The position numbers and the translations under genes are program-made. Shown piece by piece: positions 10,490 through 18,929 of a DNA stretch of 64,000 bases. Numbering within the stretch: the first letter of the stretch is position 1; each line of letters opens with the position of its first letter. This stretch comes from Nostoc sp. 'Peltigera membranacea cyanobiont' 210A. Lineage in GTDB: Bacteria; Cyanobacteriota; Cyanobacteriia; Cyanobacteriales; Nostocaceae. The notes under the pieces were generated by a model. It did not search any database. It saw only the letters and a program-made list of their open reading frames with translations, and was not told the origin of the DNA. Location: assembly GCF_002246015.1 (NCBI RefSeq), contig NZ_NOLJ01000004.1:640351-704350 (forward strand). The letters run 5' to 3'.

Positions 10490-10522
10490 AATGCCCTTAC
10501 TTTTTAGCCAGGGCATTTTTTT
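10490..10522 (+). terminator. Rho-independent terminator
   Basis: The arms AATGCCCT and AGGGCATT form a perfect 8-bp stem with a 12-nt loop, followed by a run of seven T. It probably ends the PEP-CTERM transcript. Between 10523 and 10739 nothing else is supported. Confidence 0.8.
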
Positions 10523-10739
10523 CTAAGATAGTTATCAAATACAAAACTACTCAGGCAATTATCTAAAGAATCTCGGTAACGCTCATGACATTTTTCAAAC
10601 ACAAGCAGACAAGCTGCTAGTTCATCTGCAAGCTCTAGATATAGCTGTGTCATACTGATGACTTGGATAAGCCATTAGAAGATTTACAGGATTATATGTA
10701 ATGCAGATGCTATATTCACAAAAATACTATCACTTGCTT

Positions 10740-10982
10740 ATGAACAATATTACTATATCTAATCTTGATGATGAAACCCAATCTCATCTTTAAAAACGAG
10801 CCGAAAAACATGGTCATTCCCTTGAAGAAGAAGCTAGAGAAATTCTTTGTTTGGCTCTAACAGAAAATCACGAAGAGCGCTTAAACTTAACTACTATGAT
10901 TGAGCGGGATTTTGCGAATTTGGGAGATTTTCAATTACCGGAACTTAAGAGAGAATCTATTCGTATTGTATCAACATTTTAA
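10740..10982 (+). pseudogene. FitA/VapB-like antitoxin gene with in-frame stop, plus toxin remnant
   Basis: An 81-codon frame reading NNITISNLDDETQSHL, then a TAA at 10791-10793, then KRAEKHGHSLEEEAREIL and on to a TAA at 10980-10982. It is a ribbon-helix-helix antitoxin of the FitA type with one nonsense codon. Four bases later an ATG (10985) starts MIILDT, then a TGA replaces the Asn of the usual MIILDTNVI start of a PIN toxin; the following frames are degenerate to about 11100. The picture is a dead FitAB/VapBC-type pair. No other gene is seen up to 11147. Confidence 0.75.
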
Positions 10983-11147
10983 AAATGATTATTCTTGATA
11001 CTTGAGTAATAAAGAATATTCAAAGCTCTATTCCATGTAATATACCGAAGAACGAATTTATCCATATATTACCTGACTTGAAACAAAGTCGTTGTTGATG
11101 TAGAAACTAATTCGATAGTGATAACACCAGAGCTTTATTTATACTCA

Positions 11148-12362
11148 TTATGAAGCAGTATCCGGGTTAATAAACTTGGCTAACTGGGCTGGTGATTGGT
11201 ATTTTGAGCCATCAGGTAAGATTGTTTCCTCATTTAGAGTTGCCTTTTCTAATTTGGCACTTTTGAGGTTAGCACTTTTGAGGTTGGTACTTTCAAGGTT
11301 GGCATTTTCGAGGTTGGCACTTGAGAGATTGGCATTTTCGAGGTTGGCACTTGAGAGGTAGGCATCTTCGAGGTTGGCATTTTCGAGGTTGGCACTTGAG
11401 AGATTGGCACTTGAGAGGCAGGCACCTTCGAGGCAAGCACCCCAGAGATTGGTACTTGAGAGATTGGCACTTGAGAAGCAGGCACCAATAAAAATTGCAC
11501 TTTTGAGGTTAGCACTCCAGAGGTTGGCATCAATGAAAATGGCACTTTTGAGGTTGGCATTTTCGAGGCAAGCACTTTCAAGGTAGGCACTTTCGAGGTT
11601 GGCATCGCTCAAATTTAACTTGCTTATAAGTTCTGCATCGATTAGAAATCGAATAACGCTTCCTTTGCGTTCTCCATCTTTGTCCAACCTCCGCAGTACT
11701 GACAACGTTCTAGCGCGTGCTATGTTTAGTGCTGCATCTAGTTGAGAGTATTTTGGGTGCGATTGTTCTAAATTTTGATCGAGCAATAGTTTGAATTTTT
11801 TATCAATCAGCAATTCCGACATACGGTCAATATAAACTTCTAGAGCTTCCTCTCGGAAATTAGTGGTTGCTATTTCTCTTTCAAGTGCAGCTCGTTCCGA
11901 AGCCTGTAGTTTTTCAAGCGCGGCTCGTTCCTCAACTTGTTGTTTTTCAAGCGCAGCTCGTTCCTCAGCCTGTTGTTGCTCACTGCGCTGAAACTGGAAT
12001 AGTATAACCGGAATTGCAAGTGTACCAGCCAAGCCTAACCAATCCCAAAGAGTCTTAGCTGGTTGAGAATCCTTACTTATCTCTGTGAGTTTGATAATTC
12101 TTCCGTCTTTAGGATTTATTACTTCCTTTGTAGTCACTGAGTCATTGGAGTCCGGTCCAAAACCAGTCCACTCAAGCGGGTACAGCATTTTATAAATCGC
12201 AATAGCACCAACCACAACAGCAGCGCTTATCAGTAATGCTTGCCCGGTAGACCAAACCCGCTTCTTTTCTTGTAAAGACTTCACCCAATTATAAAACCTC
12301 TGTTTGTATTCGGTATTACTAGTAGTGCGGCAGTTATAACTTAGCCGATCGCAGTTTGACAA
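11148..12362 (-). CDS. Membrane-anchored pentapeptide-repeat protein
   Basis: A 404-residue protein with two transmembrane segments (about residues 40-62 and 108-123), a charged coiled coil with near-identical repeats (EERAALEKQQ, EERAALEKLQ, SERAALEREI; about 128-165), a helical linker, and a right-handed pentapeptide-repeat domain (about residues 250-380) of A(N/C)LxS units such as SANLENANLE. Pentapeptide repeats form a quadrilateral beta helix. The repeat DNA is itself highly repetitive, which creates long open shadow frames. The function is unknown; membrane and coiled-coil parts suggest a scaffold. Confidence 0.85.
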   Translation of the reverse strand: MSNCDRLSYNCRTTSNTEYKQRFYNWVKSLQEKKRVWSTGQALLISAAVVVGAIAIYKMLYPLEWTGFGPDSNDSVTTKEVINPKDGRIIKLTEISKDSQPAKTLWDWLGLAGTLAIPVILFQFQRSEQQQAEERAALEKQQVEERAALEKLQASERAALEREIATTNFREEALEVYIDRMSELLIDKKFKLLLDQNLEQSHPKYSQLDAALNIARARTLSVLRRLDKDGERKGSVIRFLIDAELISKLNLSDANLESAYLESACLENANLKSAIFIDANLWSANLKSAIFIGACFSSANLSSTNLWGACLEGACLSSANLSSANLENANLEDAYLSSANLENANLSSANLENANLESTNLKSANLKSAKLEKATLNEETILPDGSKYQSPAQLAKFINPDTAS

Positions 12363-12456
12363 GAGTGCTATACAGACTATACTTACAACAAATAGGGGTA
12401 AAAATTTTACCCCTACAAATTTGTGTATTAATTTTAAGAAAAGCTAGAGAAGCTTA

Positions 12457-13002
12457 TTACTCTGAAGTTAAGTGACCTTCTAGCAAAGATGCGATCGCAT
12501 CAGGATGAATATTCTTGTATTTCTTTTTACCAAGCTGTAAAACACAGTTGGGAGCGCTGCCACAGCATTTTTGACAACTTGTATGTTCAATGGTAACTTT
12601 GTCTAATAAACCGCGATCGCACAAAGTTTTTTCTAATTCTGATAATAAGCCTTTACCACCACGTTTCAAGCAACCGCCCTTTTGACATACCATAATCCTC
12701 GCTTTGGTTTGAGGTGGTAAATCTTGCTTTGGACACGCATCAATTGGTGTCACCTTATAGGCTTTAATTTTAATTTTACTTGTACGCGAGTCTATCTCAC
12801 TATGACCACAAATGCGAATTTGCTGGCCAGGAACTAAGGATGAACTTAGTAAACGGCGTAACTCTTTAGGCAGTTTAATATCTACATTTCCAGATGGAAC
12901 TGCCAATTGCAAGTATTTATATTTTCCTGGTTCACCACCAACAAAACCTAGTAACTGTCCCTCAAGGTTCAATTCTGATAACGTCAAATACTTGTTACCC
13001 AT
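12457..13002 (-). CDS. (2Fe-2S) ferredoxin-domain protein, thioredoxin-like fold
   Basis: A 181-residue protein. The C-terminal half (about residues 100-178) is a thioredoxin-like [2Fe-2S] ferredoxin domain with cysteines at MVCQKGGCLKRGGKG and HTSCQKCCGSAPNCVL. The N-terminal half looks like a small beta domain (LLGFVGGEPGKYKYLQL). Such proteins are related to the NuoE/Shethna-type fold and act in electron transfer. It lies just downstream of nifT on the same strand, 102 bp away and separated by an inverted repeat, so a role in nitrogen fixation is plausible but not shown. Confidence 0.75.
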   Translation of the reverse strand: MGNKYLTLSELNLEGQLLGFVGGEPGKYKYLQLAVPSGNVDIKLPKELRRLLSSSLVPGQQIRICGHSEIDSRTSKIKIKAYKVTPIDACPKQDLPPQTKARIMVCQKGGCLKRGGKGLLSELEKTLCDRGLLDKVTIEHTSCQKCCGSAPNCVLQLGKKKYKNIHPDAIASLLEGHLTSE

Positions 13003-13055
13003 GATTGATAAAAATTTAGGAGTGGGGAGTTAAAAGCGAAGAGTTAGGAGTGAGG

Positions 13056-13100
13056 AGTTAGGAGTTAAAATTTATAACTCATAACTCTTAACTCCTAACT
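13056..13100. terminator. Inverted repeat after nifT
   Basis: AGTTAGGAGTTAA at 13056-13068 and TTAACTCCTAACT at 13088-13100 form a perfect 13-bp stem with a 19-nt loop directly beyond the nifT stop codon. It is built from the same GAGTTAGGA units as the short tandem repeats of this genome. It could attenuate or end the nifVZT transcript; no T-run follows on the minus strand. Confidence 0.45.
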
Positions 13101-13104
13101 GTTT

Positions 13105-13308
13105 TTAAGCGAGGCGTTTAGCTTCTACTGTTTGAGGTAAATTTGCTGCGTCTGGCAAATCACGAAATTCTAATTCCCAACCATTTGCTAGGGTGAGAAT
13201 CTTGCCATCATTTCCATCGGTTTGTTTGACAACTTCTTCTTCCAGGTCTTTTTTAGCAACGTAAACTACTAAAGTGCCAGCATCATTCATCCGTAGCATT
13301 ACTTTCAT
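13105..13308 (-). CDS. nifT: NifT/FixU family protein
   Basis: A 67-residue protein with NifT hallmarks: [24 protein letters not shown] and LANGWELEFRDLPD. NifT is a conserved small protein of nif operons with no essential role established. The frame extends to a TTG at 13320, but the ATG at 13308 has a GAGG ribosome-binding sequence and gives the family N-terminus. It overlaps the 3' end of nifZ by 26 bases in another frame, indicating coupled expression. Confidence 0.92.
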   Translation of the reverse strand: MKVMLRMNDAGTLVVYVAKKDLEEEVVKQTDGNDGKILTLANGWELEFRDLPDAANLPQTVEAKRLA

Positions 13309-13570
13309 GAGATTCCTCAACAGATTCTAGTTCTTTTTTCATACAGCCGACGACGAACCCTGTTTCTAAGAAATGCACAGCATATATATAGGAAGTCTGC
13401 AAATATGTGCCTATACTCGCTATGTAACCGATATCTCCCTTGTTTACCAAAACTTGGCCGACTTCCTTACCGGGAAAGGTACCATCGTTTTTTAGCAGTT
13501 TACGAACTCTGACTTTTTCACCAATTTCAAAAGCAGGTGGCAAGTTCAGTTCTAATTCATCGCGTTGCAT
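13283..13570 (-). CDS. nifZ: NifZ, nitrogenase MoFe protein maturation factor
   Basis: A 95-residue protein with the NifZ core: [56 protein letters not shown]. NifZ helps form the second P-cluster of the NifDK tetramer in model diazotrophs. It overlaps nifV by 14 bases and nifT by 26 bases; the three form one operon. Confidence 0.94.
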   Translation of the reverse strand: MQRDELELNLPPAFEIGEKVRVRKLLKNDGTFPGKEVGQVLVNKGDIGYIASIGTYLQTSYIYAVHFLETGFVVGCMKKELESVEESHESNATDE

Positions 13571-14690
13571 GAGAATACCTCTGTTCTCTGACCAAATTCA
13601 ATAATTCTTCTGTCGTCAAACTGCGTTTTTTCTGTACCGATTGATGGCGTACTGCATCTAAAACAGATTGGGTTTCTTGAGAGTTCAAGAAAATTCCATG
13701 CTGTTCTAGCAAGTTAGCAACCAAATGCCGTCCAGAATGTTTACCTACTACTAAACGCCGTTCCCAACCCACCTCTTCAGGTGCAAATGGTTCGTAGGTG
13801 ATGGGGTTTTGCAATACCCCGTGAGCATGGATGCCAGATTCGTGAGCAAAAGTATTTTCGCCAACGATCGCTTTCCAAGGTGGTACGCTAGCACCTGATG
13901 CGGCTGCAACTAGTTGAGACAGTTCCAGCAAACTAGGAGTGTCAATGCCCAAATCAACGCCGTAGATACGTTTGACTGCCATGACAACTTCTTCTAATGC
14001 TGCATTTCCTGCCCTTTCACCCAATCCGTTGACTGTGGTATTCACTGATGAAGCTCCGGCTTTGATACCCGCAAGGGCGTTGGCAGTTGCCAGACCAAAA
14101 TCATTATGCGTGTGGATTTCTAAGGGAATCGTCAACGCTGAAACCAGCCTTTGGACTTTGGTGTAGGTGGTAAAGGGGTCGAGAACTCCTACGGTGTCGC
14201 AGAAACGGAAACGGGATGCACCCCATTCTTGGGCATAAAGTGCTACATCTAAGAGGAAGTTTTCATCAGCCCTGGAAGAATCTTCTCCGCCAACTGCTAC
14301 CCAAAGACCTTGATCGAGGGCGAAGTGGATTGAGTCTTTGAGTTTTTGTAAACTTACTCGCCACTGACCATGAAATTTAGTGGCAATTTGGATACCAGAG
14401 ACGGGAATGGCAATATGCACCCGATTCAAACCACAGGCGATGGAAGCCTTGATATCTGAGATGACAGCACGGTTCCAGCCCAAGAGTTTTGCTTGTAAAC
14501 CCAAGTCAGAAATTGCAGCGATCGCACGGGTTTCTTCGTCGCCCATTGCCGGTATACCCACTTCTAATTCGGGTATACCAATAGCATCGAGAAACTTCGC
14601 GATCGCTACTTTTTCTTGTAGAGTAAAGGCAACACCTGCTGCTTGTTCGCCATCACGTAATGTAGTGTCATTAATTATGATTTGATTCAT
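13557..14690 (-). CDS. nifV: Homocitrate synthase
   Basis: A 377-residue enzyme that condenses acetyl-CoA and 2-oxoglutarate to homocitrate, the organic ligand of FeMo-co. The HMGL-like TIM barrel shows [16 protein letters not shown] at the N-terminus, the metal-binding [40 protein letters not shown], and [14 protein letters not shown] with [10 protein letters not shown] in the C-terminal region. Length is typical of NifV. A purine-rich ribosome-binding site (AGAGAGGGAT) precedes the ATG. First gene of the tight nifV-nifZ-nifT set. Confidence 0.95.
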   Translation of the reverse strand: MNQIIINDTTLRDGEQAAGVAFTLQEKVAIAKFLDAIGIPELEVGIPAMGDEETRAIAAISDLGLQAKLLGWNRAVISDIKASIACGLNRVHIAIPVSGIQIATKFHGQWRVSLQKLKDSIHFALDQGLWVAVGGEDSSRADENFLLDVALYAQEWGASRFRFCDTVGVLDPFTTYTKVQRLVSALTIPLEIHTHNDFGLATANALAGIKAGASSVNTTVNGLGERAGNAALEEVVMAVKRIYGVDLGIDTPSLLELSQLVAAASGASVPPWKAIVGENTFAHESGIHAHGVLQNPITYEPFAPEEVGWERRLVVGKHSGRHLVANLLEQHGIFLNSQETQSVLDAVRHQSVQKKRSLTTEELLNLVREQRYSHATR

Positions 14691-14863
14691 TGCAAATATC
14701 CCTCTCTTGGAAGTATTCTTAATATCCTTTCCCTCTACAATCCCTCGTGATGGTAAATGCTAAAAATATCACAATTCATAATGTAGGATACATGATCCTT
14801 AATTATTGCCCCATTATTAGCATCACATCTGTATGGCAGGGAACTAAATCAATGTATAAATTA

Positions 14864-14980
14864 CTAATCGTTTTTACCGATGTCAGTTGAAATGTCTTCG
14901 AGTAGCAATGAACTAATATAACTATTAGCAAATCCCGAACAAAGTAATACGCAAAATCCAGCAATTAAGGATGTAATCAT
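14864..14980 (-). CDS. Candidate 38-residue hydrophobic small protein in the nif cluster
   Basis: An ATG frame of 39 codons between the DUF2949 gene and nifV, on the operon strand. It starts MITSLIAGFCVLLCSGFANS, which looks like a short membrane or signal segment, followed by an acidic tail (LLLEDISTDIGKND). AGG about 11 bases upstream could serve as a ribosome-binding site. I do not recognise it. The rest of the 14691-15061 gap shows no other gene and probably carries the nifV leader. Confidence 0.35.
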   Translation of the reverse strand: MITSLIAGFCVLLCSGFANSYISSLLLEDISTDIGKND

Positions 14981-15061
14981 CTTCGTAACCTCATCTTTTC
15001 TAGTGCATGTGGGTGTAAGTTAGGCAGGTAATGGTACTCAGAGATACAGGATTTCAATTAA

Positions 15062-15259
15062 CTAACTTTGGTCTGCTAGCCAATCAAATATCTTTCCTAG
15101 CTGTTCTAAATCAACGAAACCATACTGCCAAAGGAGCATCGGGAGCGGGCCATTTTCTAATTCACGGTGTCGCAGAGCTACAGCAATATCGGCATTTGAA
15201 AGTTCAAGTTCATTGTGCAAAAAATTGAGTAGTTTTATATCTCTGTTCCGAGTCGCCAT
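15062..15259 (-). CDS. DUF2949 family small protein
   Basis: A 65-residue protein matching DUF2949: LLNFLHNELELSNADIAVALRHRE, then LPMLLWQYGFVDLEQLGKIFDWL. This family is cyanobacterial and of unknown function. Its place between the serine acetyltransferase and nifV matches the nif accessory cluster of heterocystous cyanobacteria, where small conserved genes sit at this spot. A TTG at 15277 is an alternative start; the ATG at 15259 is preferred. Confidence 0.75.
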   Translation of the reverse strand: MATRNRDIKLLNFLHNELELSNADIAVALRHRELENGPLPMLLWQYGFVDLEQLGKIFDWLADQS

Positions 15260-15277
15260 AAGTGATTGAACTTTCAA

Positions 15278-15565
15278 TTTCTTAATTTGGGAAAAATTTA
15301 AAAATCAGAAATTCCAATTTATATTTAGGAATTTCGCATTTTTAATTGTTGCTATATGTCAGGAAAATTTCAGATTAAGTAGACCCAACAAAATCTAAAC
15401 TCCGTCTAATCCATCTCAGTCTGCAACAAATTCTGCTAGCGGACAGTAGCTTCAAACTCTAAACCTATTTGAGCTTTGTGCATCTATGGACAAAAAGGAT
15501 GAAGTCCAGTACTTGCGTCATGAATTCAAGATTAATCGTGCCTAAATTAGGTCTTTTTGAAATAA
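15278..15565. other. Intergenic region in the nifP-nifV cluster
   Basis: About 290 bp between the DUF2949 gene and the 76-residue gene upstream. It is AT-rich near 15290-15370. I see no gene or clear hairpin; it may carry a promoter for the downstream nifV side. Confidence 0.4.
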
Positions 15566-15796
15566 TCATGACTCATCACTGTAATGCCAGCAACGCTCTA
15601 GCCATTCTAATAATTCGTGACGAGAAGCAAGAAGTTGCATAAGTGTACTACGAATTAGAATTACTTCCAGCAAATTGTTCACTTGCACTCGTAAAGAACC
15701 ATCGGGGGGACAAGAGCAATCAATTTTTAACTCTTGCAAACGGTAATAGATTCGCCAGCGATCGCTCAGAGGAATCTGCAAAATGTGATTTGTCAT
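15566..15796 (-). CDS. Conserved small protein of the nif cluster, function unknown
   Basis: A 76-residue soluble protein (PLSDRWRIYYRLQELKIDC, CPPDGSLRVQV, LLASRHELLEWLERCWH) with three cysteines. I do not recognise a domain. From gene order it corresponds to the small conserved ORF that lies between the nif-associated serine acetyltransferase and nifV in Anabaena-type genomes. That assignment is by context, not by a search. It starts immediately beside a heptamer repeat array. Confidence 0.6.
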   Translation of the reverse strand: MTNHILQIPLSDRWRIYYRLQELKIDCSCPPDGSLRVQVNNLLEVILIRSTLMQLLASRHELLEWLERCWHYSDES

Positions 15797-15900
15797 TTGT
15801 CATTTGTCCTTTGTCCTTTGTCCTTTGTCATTTATCAGTTGTCCTTTGTCCTTTGTCATTTGCAAATGACCAATGACCAATACTTCGACTACGCTCAGTA
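15793..15900. repeat. Short tandemly repeated repeats (TTTGTCC type)
   Basis: An array of TTTGTCA/TTTGTCC heptamers that turns into ACCAATG/ACTAATG units, with a TTCGACTACGCTCAGTACAAG insertion near the end. Same class as 3699-3756. It fills the gap between nifP and the next small gene. Confidence 0.85.
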
Positions 15901-15907
15901 CAAGTGA

Positions 15908-16669
15908 CTAATGACTCTTAACGCTTAAAGTTTGCAGTTGTTTTTCGAGTTCTTCAATGCGCGAGAGCAAAGAACGAATCACGGTTGCTTCCATATCGGG
16001 TAGCTTTCCATGTTCTAAAGGAGAAAGGCTGGCGCTTTCGTTCCGAGAAATGATTCGACCAGGAATTCCCACAACAGTGCGATCGCTGGGGACATTCTGC
16101 AAGACAACGGAACCTGCGCCAATACGGACGCGATCGCCAATTTGCAGATTACCTAAAACTTTCGCACCCGCCCCAATCACTGCATTTTTGCCGACTGTGG
16201 GATGACGCTTACCAGTTTCTTTACCAGTTCCGCCAAGGGTGACGCCCTGATAAATCAGTGTATAGTCGCCCACGATCGCAGTTTCGCCAATGACTACTCC
16301 CATTCCGTGGTCGATAAACACGCCCTCACCAATCTCTGCACCTGGGTGAATTTCAATACCTGTCAAAAATCGCCCCAAATGAGAAATTAAGCGGGGGATA
16401 AAACCGACTCCTCGACCATGTAACCAGTGAGCAAGACGATGCAAACATAGCGCGTGCAATCCAGGGTAGCAAAACACCACTTCTAGCCAATTACGTGCGG
16501 CTGGATCGCGCTCAAAAATAATGCGAAAATCACTCAATAATGGCTCAAAAAAAACGCCAGAGAGAAGATTTTTCAGCATGGATGTACGGGCAGAATCCTG
16601 CGTTTTGGTACTTGGGCGTAGGCGAAGCCCGTCGGAGACATCGCTAATACTGTCTAAAGACTGTTGCAT
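15908..16669 (-). CDS. nifP: nif-associated serine O-acetyltransferase
   Basis: Up to 253 residues. [20 protein letters not shown] is the CysE N-terminal helical region, and the left-handed beta-helix hexapeptide domain contains [20 protein letters not shown] with the active-site His residues, [14 protein letters not shown], and [20 protein letters not shown]. It makes O-acetylserine for cysteine; near nifV this paralogue supplies cysteine sulfur for nitrogenase clusters (NifP role). The true start may be the internal ATG at 16579 (223 residues), since relatives begin near there; the extra N-terminal residues contain a 29-bp dispersed repeat (16616-16644). Confidence 0.85.
   Translation of the reverse strand: MQQSLDSISDVSDGLRLRPSTKTQDSARTSMLKNLLSGVFFEPLLSDFRIIFERDPAARNWLEVVFCYPGLHALCLHRLAHWLHGRGVGFIPRLISHLGRFLTGIEIHPGAEIGEGVFIDHGMGVVIGETAIVGDYTLIYQGVTLGGTGKETGKRHPTVGKNAVIGAGAKVLGNLQIGDRVRIGAGSVVLQNVPSDRTVVGIPGRIISRNESASLSPLEHGKLPDMEATVIRSLLSRIEELEKQLQTLSVKSH
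16616..16644 (-). repeat. HIP1-nested 21-bp dispersed element, copy in nifP
   Basis: On the minus strand this is GCGAT, a 21-bp insert beginning GTCTCCGACGGGC, then CGC. Removing the insert leaves GCGATCGC and an intact nifP reading frame, so the insert adds exactly seven codons (residues VSDGLRL). Related copies: 24027-24055, 26371-26399, 40880-40908, 41108-41136, 41990-42018, 43888-43916. Confidence 0.8.
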
Positions 16670-17589
16670 CGGTAATGTCTATCTAGTAAAAGAGTCATCT
16701 GCTATTTTTATGCTTATATCAGGTGACATCCAACTCGATAGAAAACCCAATGCTGATTGGATTTATTGGATTGATTGAGGTTGTACTCAAACGCCGAAAC
16801 CCCGACTCCAGATAAACTTAAAATTTGTCTTGGGGTAGGGGCGCTAGTATTTAATGATGGGGGTACTAGTATTTTTGGGGCAGGGGTTAAGAATTTCTGT
16901 TCACGCTACAAGAAACTTTACCCGTAAGCATTTGCTAAGATTTTATCAAGATATTTTGCAATATATTAAGCTGTACTCAGATGCACTCAAATATGAATTT
17001 GGTAAGGCTATAAATCTATTTTCTGTATATCCTATTACTATTAGTATCTTATTCTTTGGATAGGCGAAAGACAGGTTTCTTTATTTTCTTTTAGGATTTG
17101 CTGTCTGTATGTATGTATACGTTTCAAAATATAGTTATCGCTCATCGTAACTGTTTTCTTATTATATAGATGTCTGGGAATAGCGATCGCAAAATCTTAG
17201 AACAGCAGAATAGGTAAATGTTCCCATAGCAATTAGACTTATTACATGAATTAAAAGCCCTCACCCTAAGTCCCTCTCCCAAGCTTGGGAGAGGGACTTT
17301 GAATTTGTCTCCCCTTCTCCCAATTTTGGGAGAAGGGGTTGGGGGATGAGGGCTAGTTTTGTATTCGTGCAAGAGTCTATTAAATAATTACTGATTGCTG
17401 TATGCTAAGACAGGTATTTTACACTACACACAAAAGCTGTAGAAACTTGTTAATGGAGTTCAAAGACTCATTAATGGAGTTCAAAGGCTCTTTAATGATT
17501 ATATATTTACCTTGGGAGTTCTAATGGTGAAGTAGCAATAGTTGCTAAGTATAGAATTCCCATTGGTAAGTGCGATCGCACATCATAAC
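16670..17589. other. Intergenic region with several repeats
   Basis: Upstream of nifP, so its promoter should be here. Visible structure: GGGGTACTAGTATT-like direct repeats near 16833-16880; a larger repeat block at 17257-17356 built from inverted CCCTCTCCCAAGCTTGGGAGAGGG and CCTTCTCCCAATTTTGGGAGAAGG palindromes; and a direct repeat TTAATGGAGTTCAAAG at about 17451 and 17472. No coding sequence is supported. Confidence 0.55.
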
Positions 17590-17883
17590 CTATTTATTTA
17601 TCTGTTTTAGCGCCGATGCTGAAGGATACTGACCAGATGCAATCAAAGCTTGTCGTTCTACAATTCTTTCATCGCCGTTAAAATCTAGGATGCGTGCGGT
17701 AACTTCACCAATGTCTGTTTGATGCTGAATTACAGCCTCATCTAGTCGAAAATTATCGCCCCAAAAGTCTCTGCGTGGGTTAAAAAACCGCACAAGTTCG
17801 CCAGTTTGCCAATTAATTGACCCTAAATCCGTGCCTTTTTGCAGGTTACAGAAAATACAGGCATAACAGAGATTATCTGCTGT
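17590..17883 (-). pseudogene. HNH endonuclease, C-terminal fragment
   Basis: The minus-strand frame reads CYACIFCNLQKGTDLGSINW then ELVRFFNPRRDFWGDNFRLD and on to a stop at 17590. This matches the C-terminal half of the cyanobacterial HNH endonuclease family (CxxCNxxKGTDLGS zinc and HNH segment, then the FNPRxDxWxEHF segment). The N-terminal part with the first HNH His is missing; the frame breaks at about 17883, exactly where a plus-strand RelE fragment begins. No start codon fits, so it is a truncated gene. Confidence 0.7.
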
Positions 17884-18109
17884 TGTAGCGCGTGAGATGG
17901 GGGATGCATTTCTTGCCGAAGTTGAACGCGCTATCAGTCGTATTGAACAGTTTTCAGAAGCATGGGCTCAATTATCAAAGAATACAAGACGCTGCCGCGT
18001 AGCTAGTTTTCCTTATGGAATCATTTATGCCATCAGAGAGCAGTAAATTTTAATAGTTGCAGTCATGCACCTTCAACGTCAACCAAATTACTGGACTAAT
18101 AGAATCTGA
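17882..18109 (+). pseudogene. RelE/ParE toxin, 5'-truncated and with in-frame stop
   Basis: The plus-strand frame reads AREMGDAFLAEVERAISRI, then WAQLSKNTRRCRVASFPYGI and IYAIREQ, a TAA at 18044-18046, then ILIVAVMHLQRQPNYW to a TGA at 18107-18109. These are the C-terminal two thirds of a RelE/ParE-type toxin; Glu of the usual REQEILI has become the stop. The 5' part is replaced by the opposite-strand HNH fragment. A dead toxin gene. Confidence 0.75.
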
Positions 18110-18211
18110 TATGCCGAATTGTTCTCCAGTTTTTTACCAGTCATTGCTTTAAAATTCGGTTGCATTTAAAAACCTCCCAATAGCGATCGCACAATTACTC
18201 CCTTTGCTTAT

Positions 18212-18436
18212 CTATGCAACTTCCAAAGATTTTCCTAGCGTTTTAGGCTCTGGTAGAGGTTCACCATCAGCCAAAGATGATTCAATCAGCATTTTTAAAA
18301 CTTCTTGAGCATTTTGTAGAGCGTCTTCATAAGTCTCTCCGTGAGTACAAGGCTGCATTATATTCGTAAACTCAGGTAGGAAAACCACATAACATTGGTC
18401 TTCTTCTGACCATTGAATCACGATTGTATATTTCAT
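18212..18436 (-). CDS. hicB: HicB-type antitoxin
   Basis: A 74-residue protein with the HicB partial RNase-H fold: MKYTIVIQWSEEDQCYVVFLPEF, then THGETYEDALQNAQEVLKMLIE. It neutralises HicA. No C-terminal DNA-binding domain is present (short form). It overlaps hicA by 4 bases (ATGA type coupling), toxin first as usual in this family. Confidence 0.85.
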   Translation of the reverse strand: MKYTIVIQWSEEDQCYVVFLPEFTNIMQPCTHGETYEDALQNAQEVLKMLIESSLADGEPLPEPKTLGKSLEVA

Positions 18437-18657
18437 TCTTCTATCTCCTCGTCTTCTTTAATTTTATTTAGTTCTTCTAGTGCTTCATTGACTTGCTTTT
18501 CTAAATAAGGTTTGGCATCGTTACCATCTTTACCAGCGATGATAATAGCTTTAGGCAATTGCGGATGCATCCATTTACTGTGGCTACCCTTTGCAGGTTT
18601 ATTAGTAAACCCAGCTTGCAGCAACAAGCTTTTGAGTTCTCTAATTTTTTTGGGCAT
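18433..18657 (-). CDS. hicA: HicA-type mRNA interferase toxin
   Basis: A 74-residue double-stranded-RNA-binding-like protein: MPKKIRELKSLLLQAGF, then KGSHSKWMHPQ with the catalytic His, and the VNEALEELNKI helix. HicA toxins cleave mRNA in translation-independent fashion and are blocked by HicB. Length and layout are normal, so the pair appears intact. A DUF6887-type gene ends 23 bp upstream on the same strand. Confidence 0.87.
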   Translation of the reverse strand: MPKKIRELKSLLLQAGFTNKPAKGSHSKWMHPQLPKAIIIAGKDGNDAKPYLEKQVNEALEELNKIKEDEEIEE

Positions 18658-18680
18658 AACCTCAGCTTGCGTTTTTATTC

Positions 18681-18929
18681 TTAACTTTGAGAATCTTGCT
18701 TGCTTTTATTTGCTTGATCAATGCGTTGCCTAATTGCTTCTTCTGCAATGCGAATATTTTCTTCTATCGGCGTACCGTCTTCAGCTATCATTGGCCCGTA
18801 CCAAGTTGCTTCCGAATCGGGAGGATTGCGGCGACTAAACAAAACACGAATAGCCTCATCATCATCTCGGTGTGCCAGTATATAAGCTGTTAATTCTTTG
18901 CTAGTCATCGCTTCAAAGTTCGGTTTCAT
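18681..18929 (-). CDS. DUF6887-like small protein
   Basis: An 82-residue protein beginning MKPNFEAMTSKELTAYILAH followed by RDDDEAIRVLFSRR. This N-terminus is typical of a cyanobacterial small-protein family (DUF6887 as I recall) that is regularly encoded beside a DUF6888 gene, as seems to be so here: an upstream frame overlaps its start by 17 bases. The function is unknown; the pair has a toxin-antitoxin-like layout but I know of no proof. Confidence 0.65.
   Translation of the reverse strand: MKPNFEAMTSKELTAYILAHRDDDEAIRVLFSRRNPPDSEATWYGPMIAEDGTPIEENIRIAEEAIRQRIDQANKSKQDSQS

Noticed and set aside
10504..10653. 49-codon minus-strand ORF downstream of the PEP-CTERM gene
   Set aside because: Its 3' end overlaps the terminator hairpin, there is no ribosome-binding site, and no family is recognised.
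11249..11605. 118-codon frame of repeated MPTSKVPTSK units
   Set aside because: Out-of-frame shadow of the pentapeptide-repeat coding region.
17414..17427. GTATTTTACACTAC, a perfect GTA-N8-TAC match to the NtcA box
   Set aside because: It lies 745 bp from nifP and next to no other start; such matches occur by chance and no -10 element at the right distance is seen.
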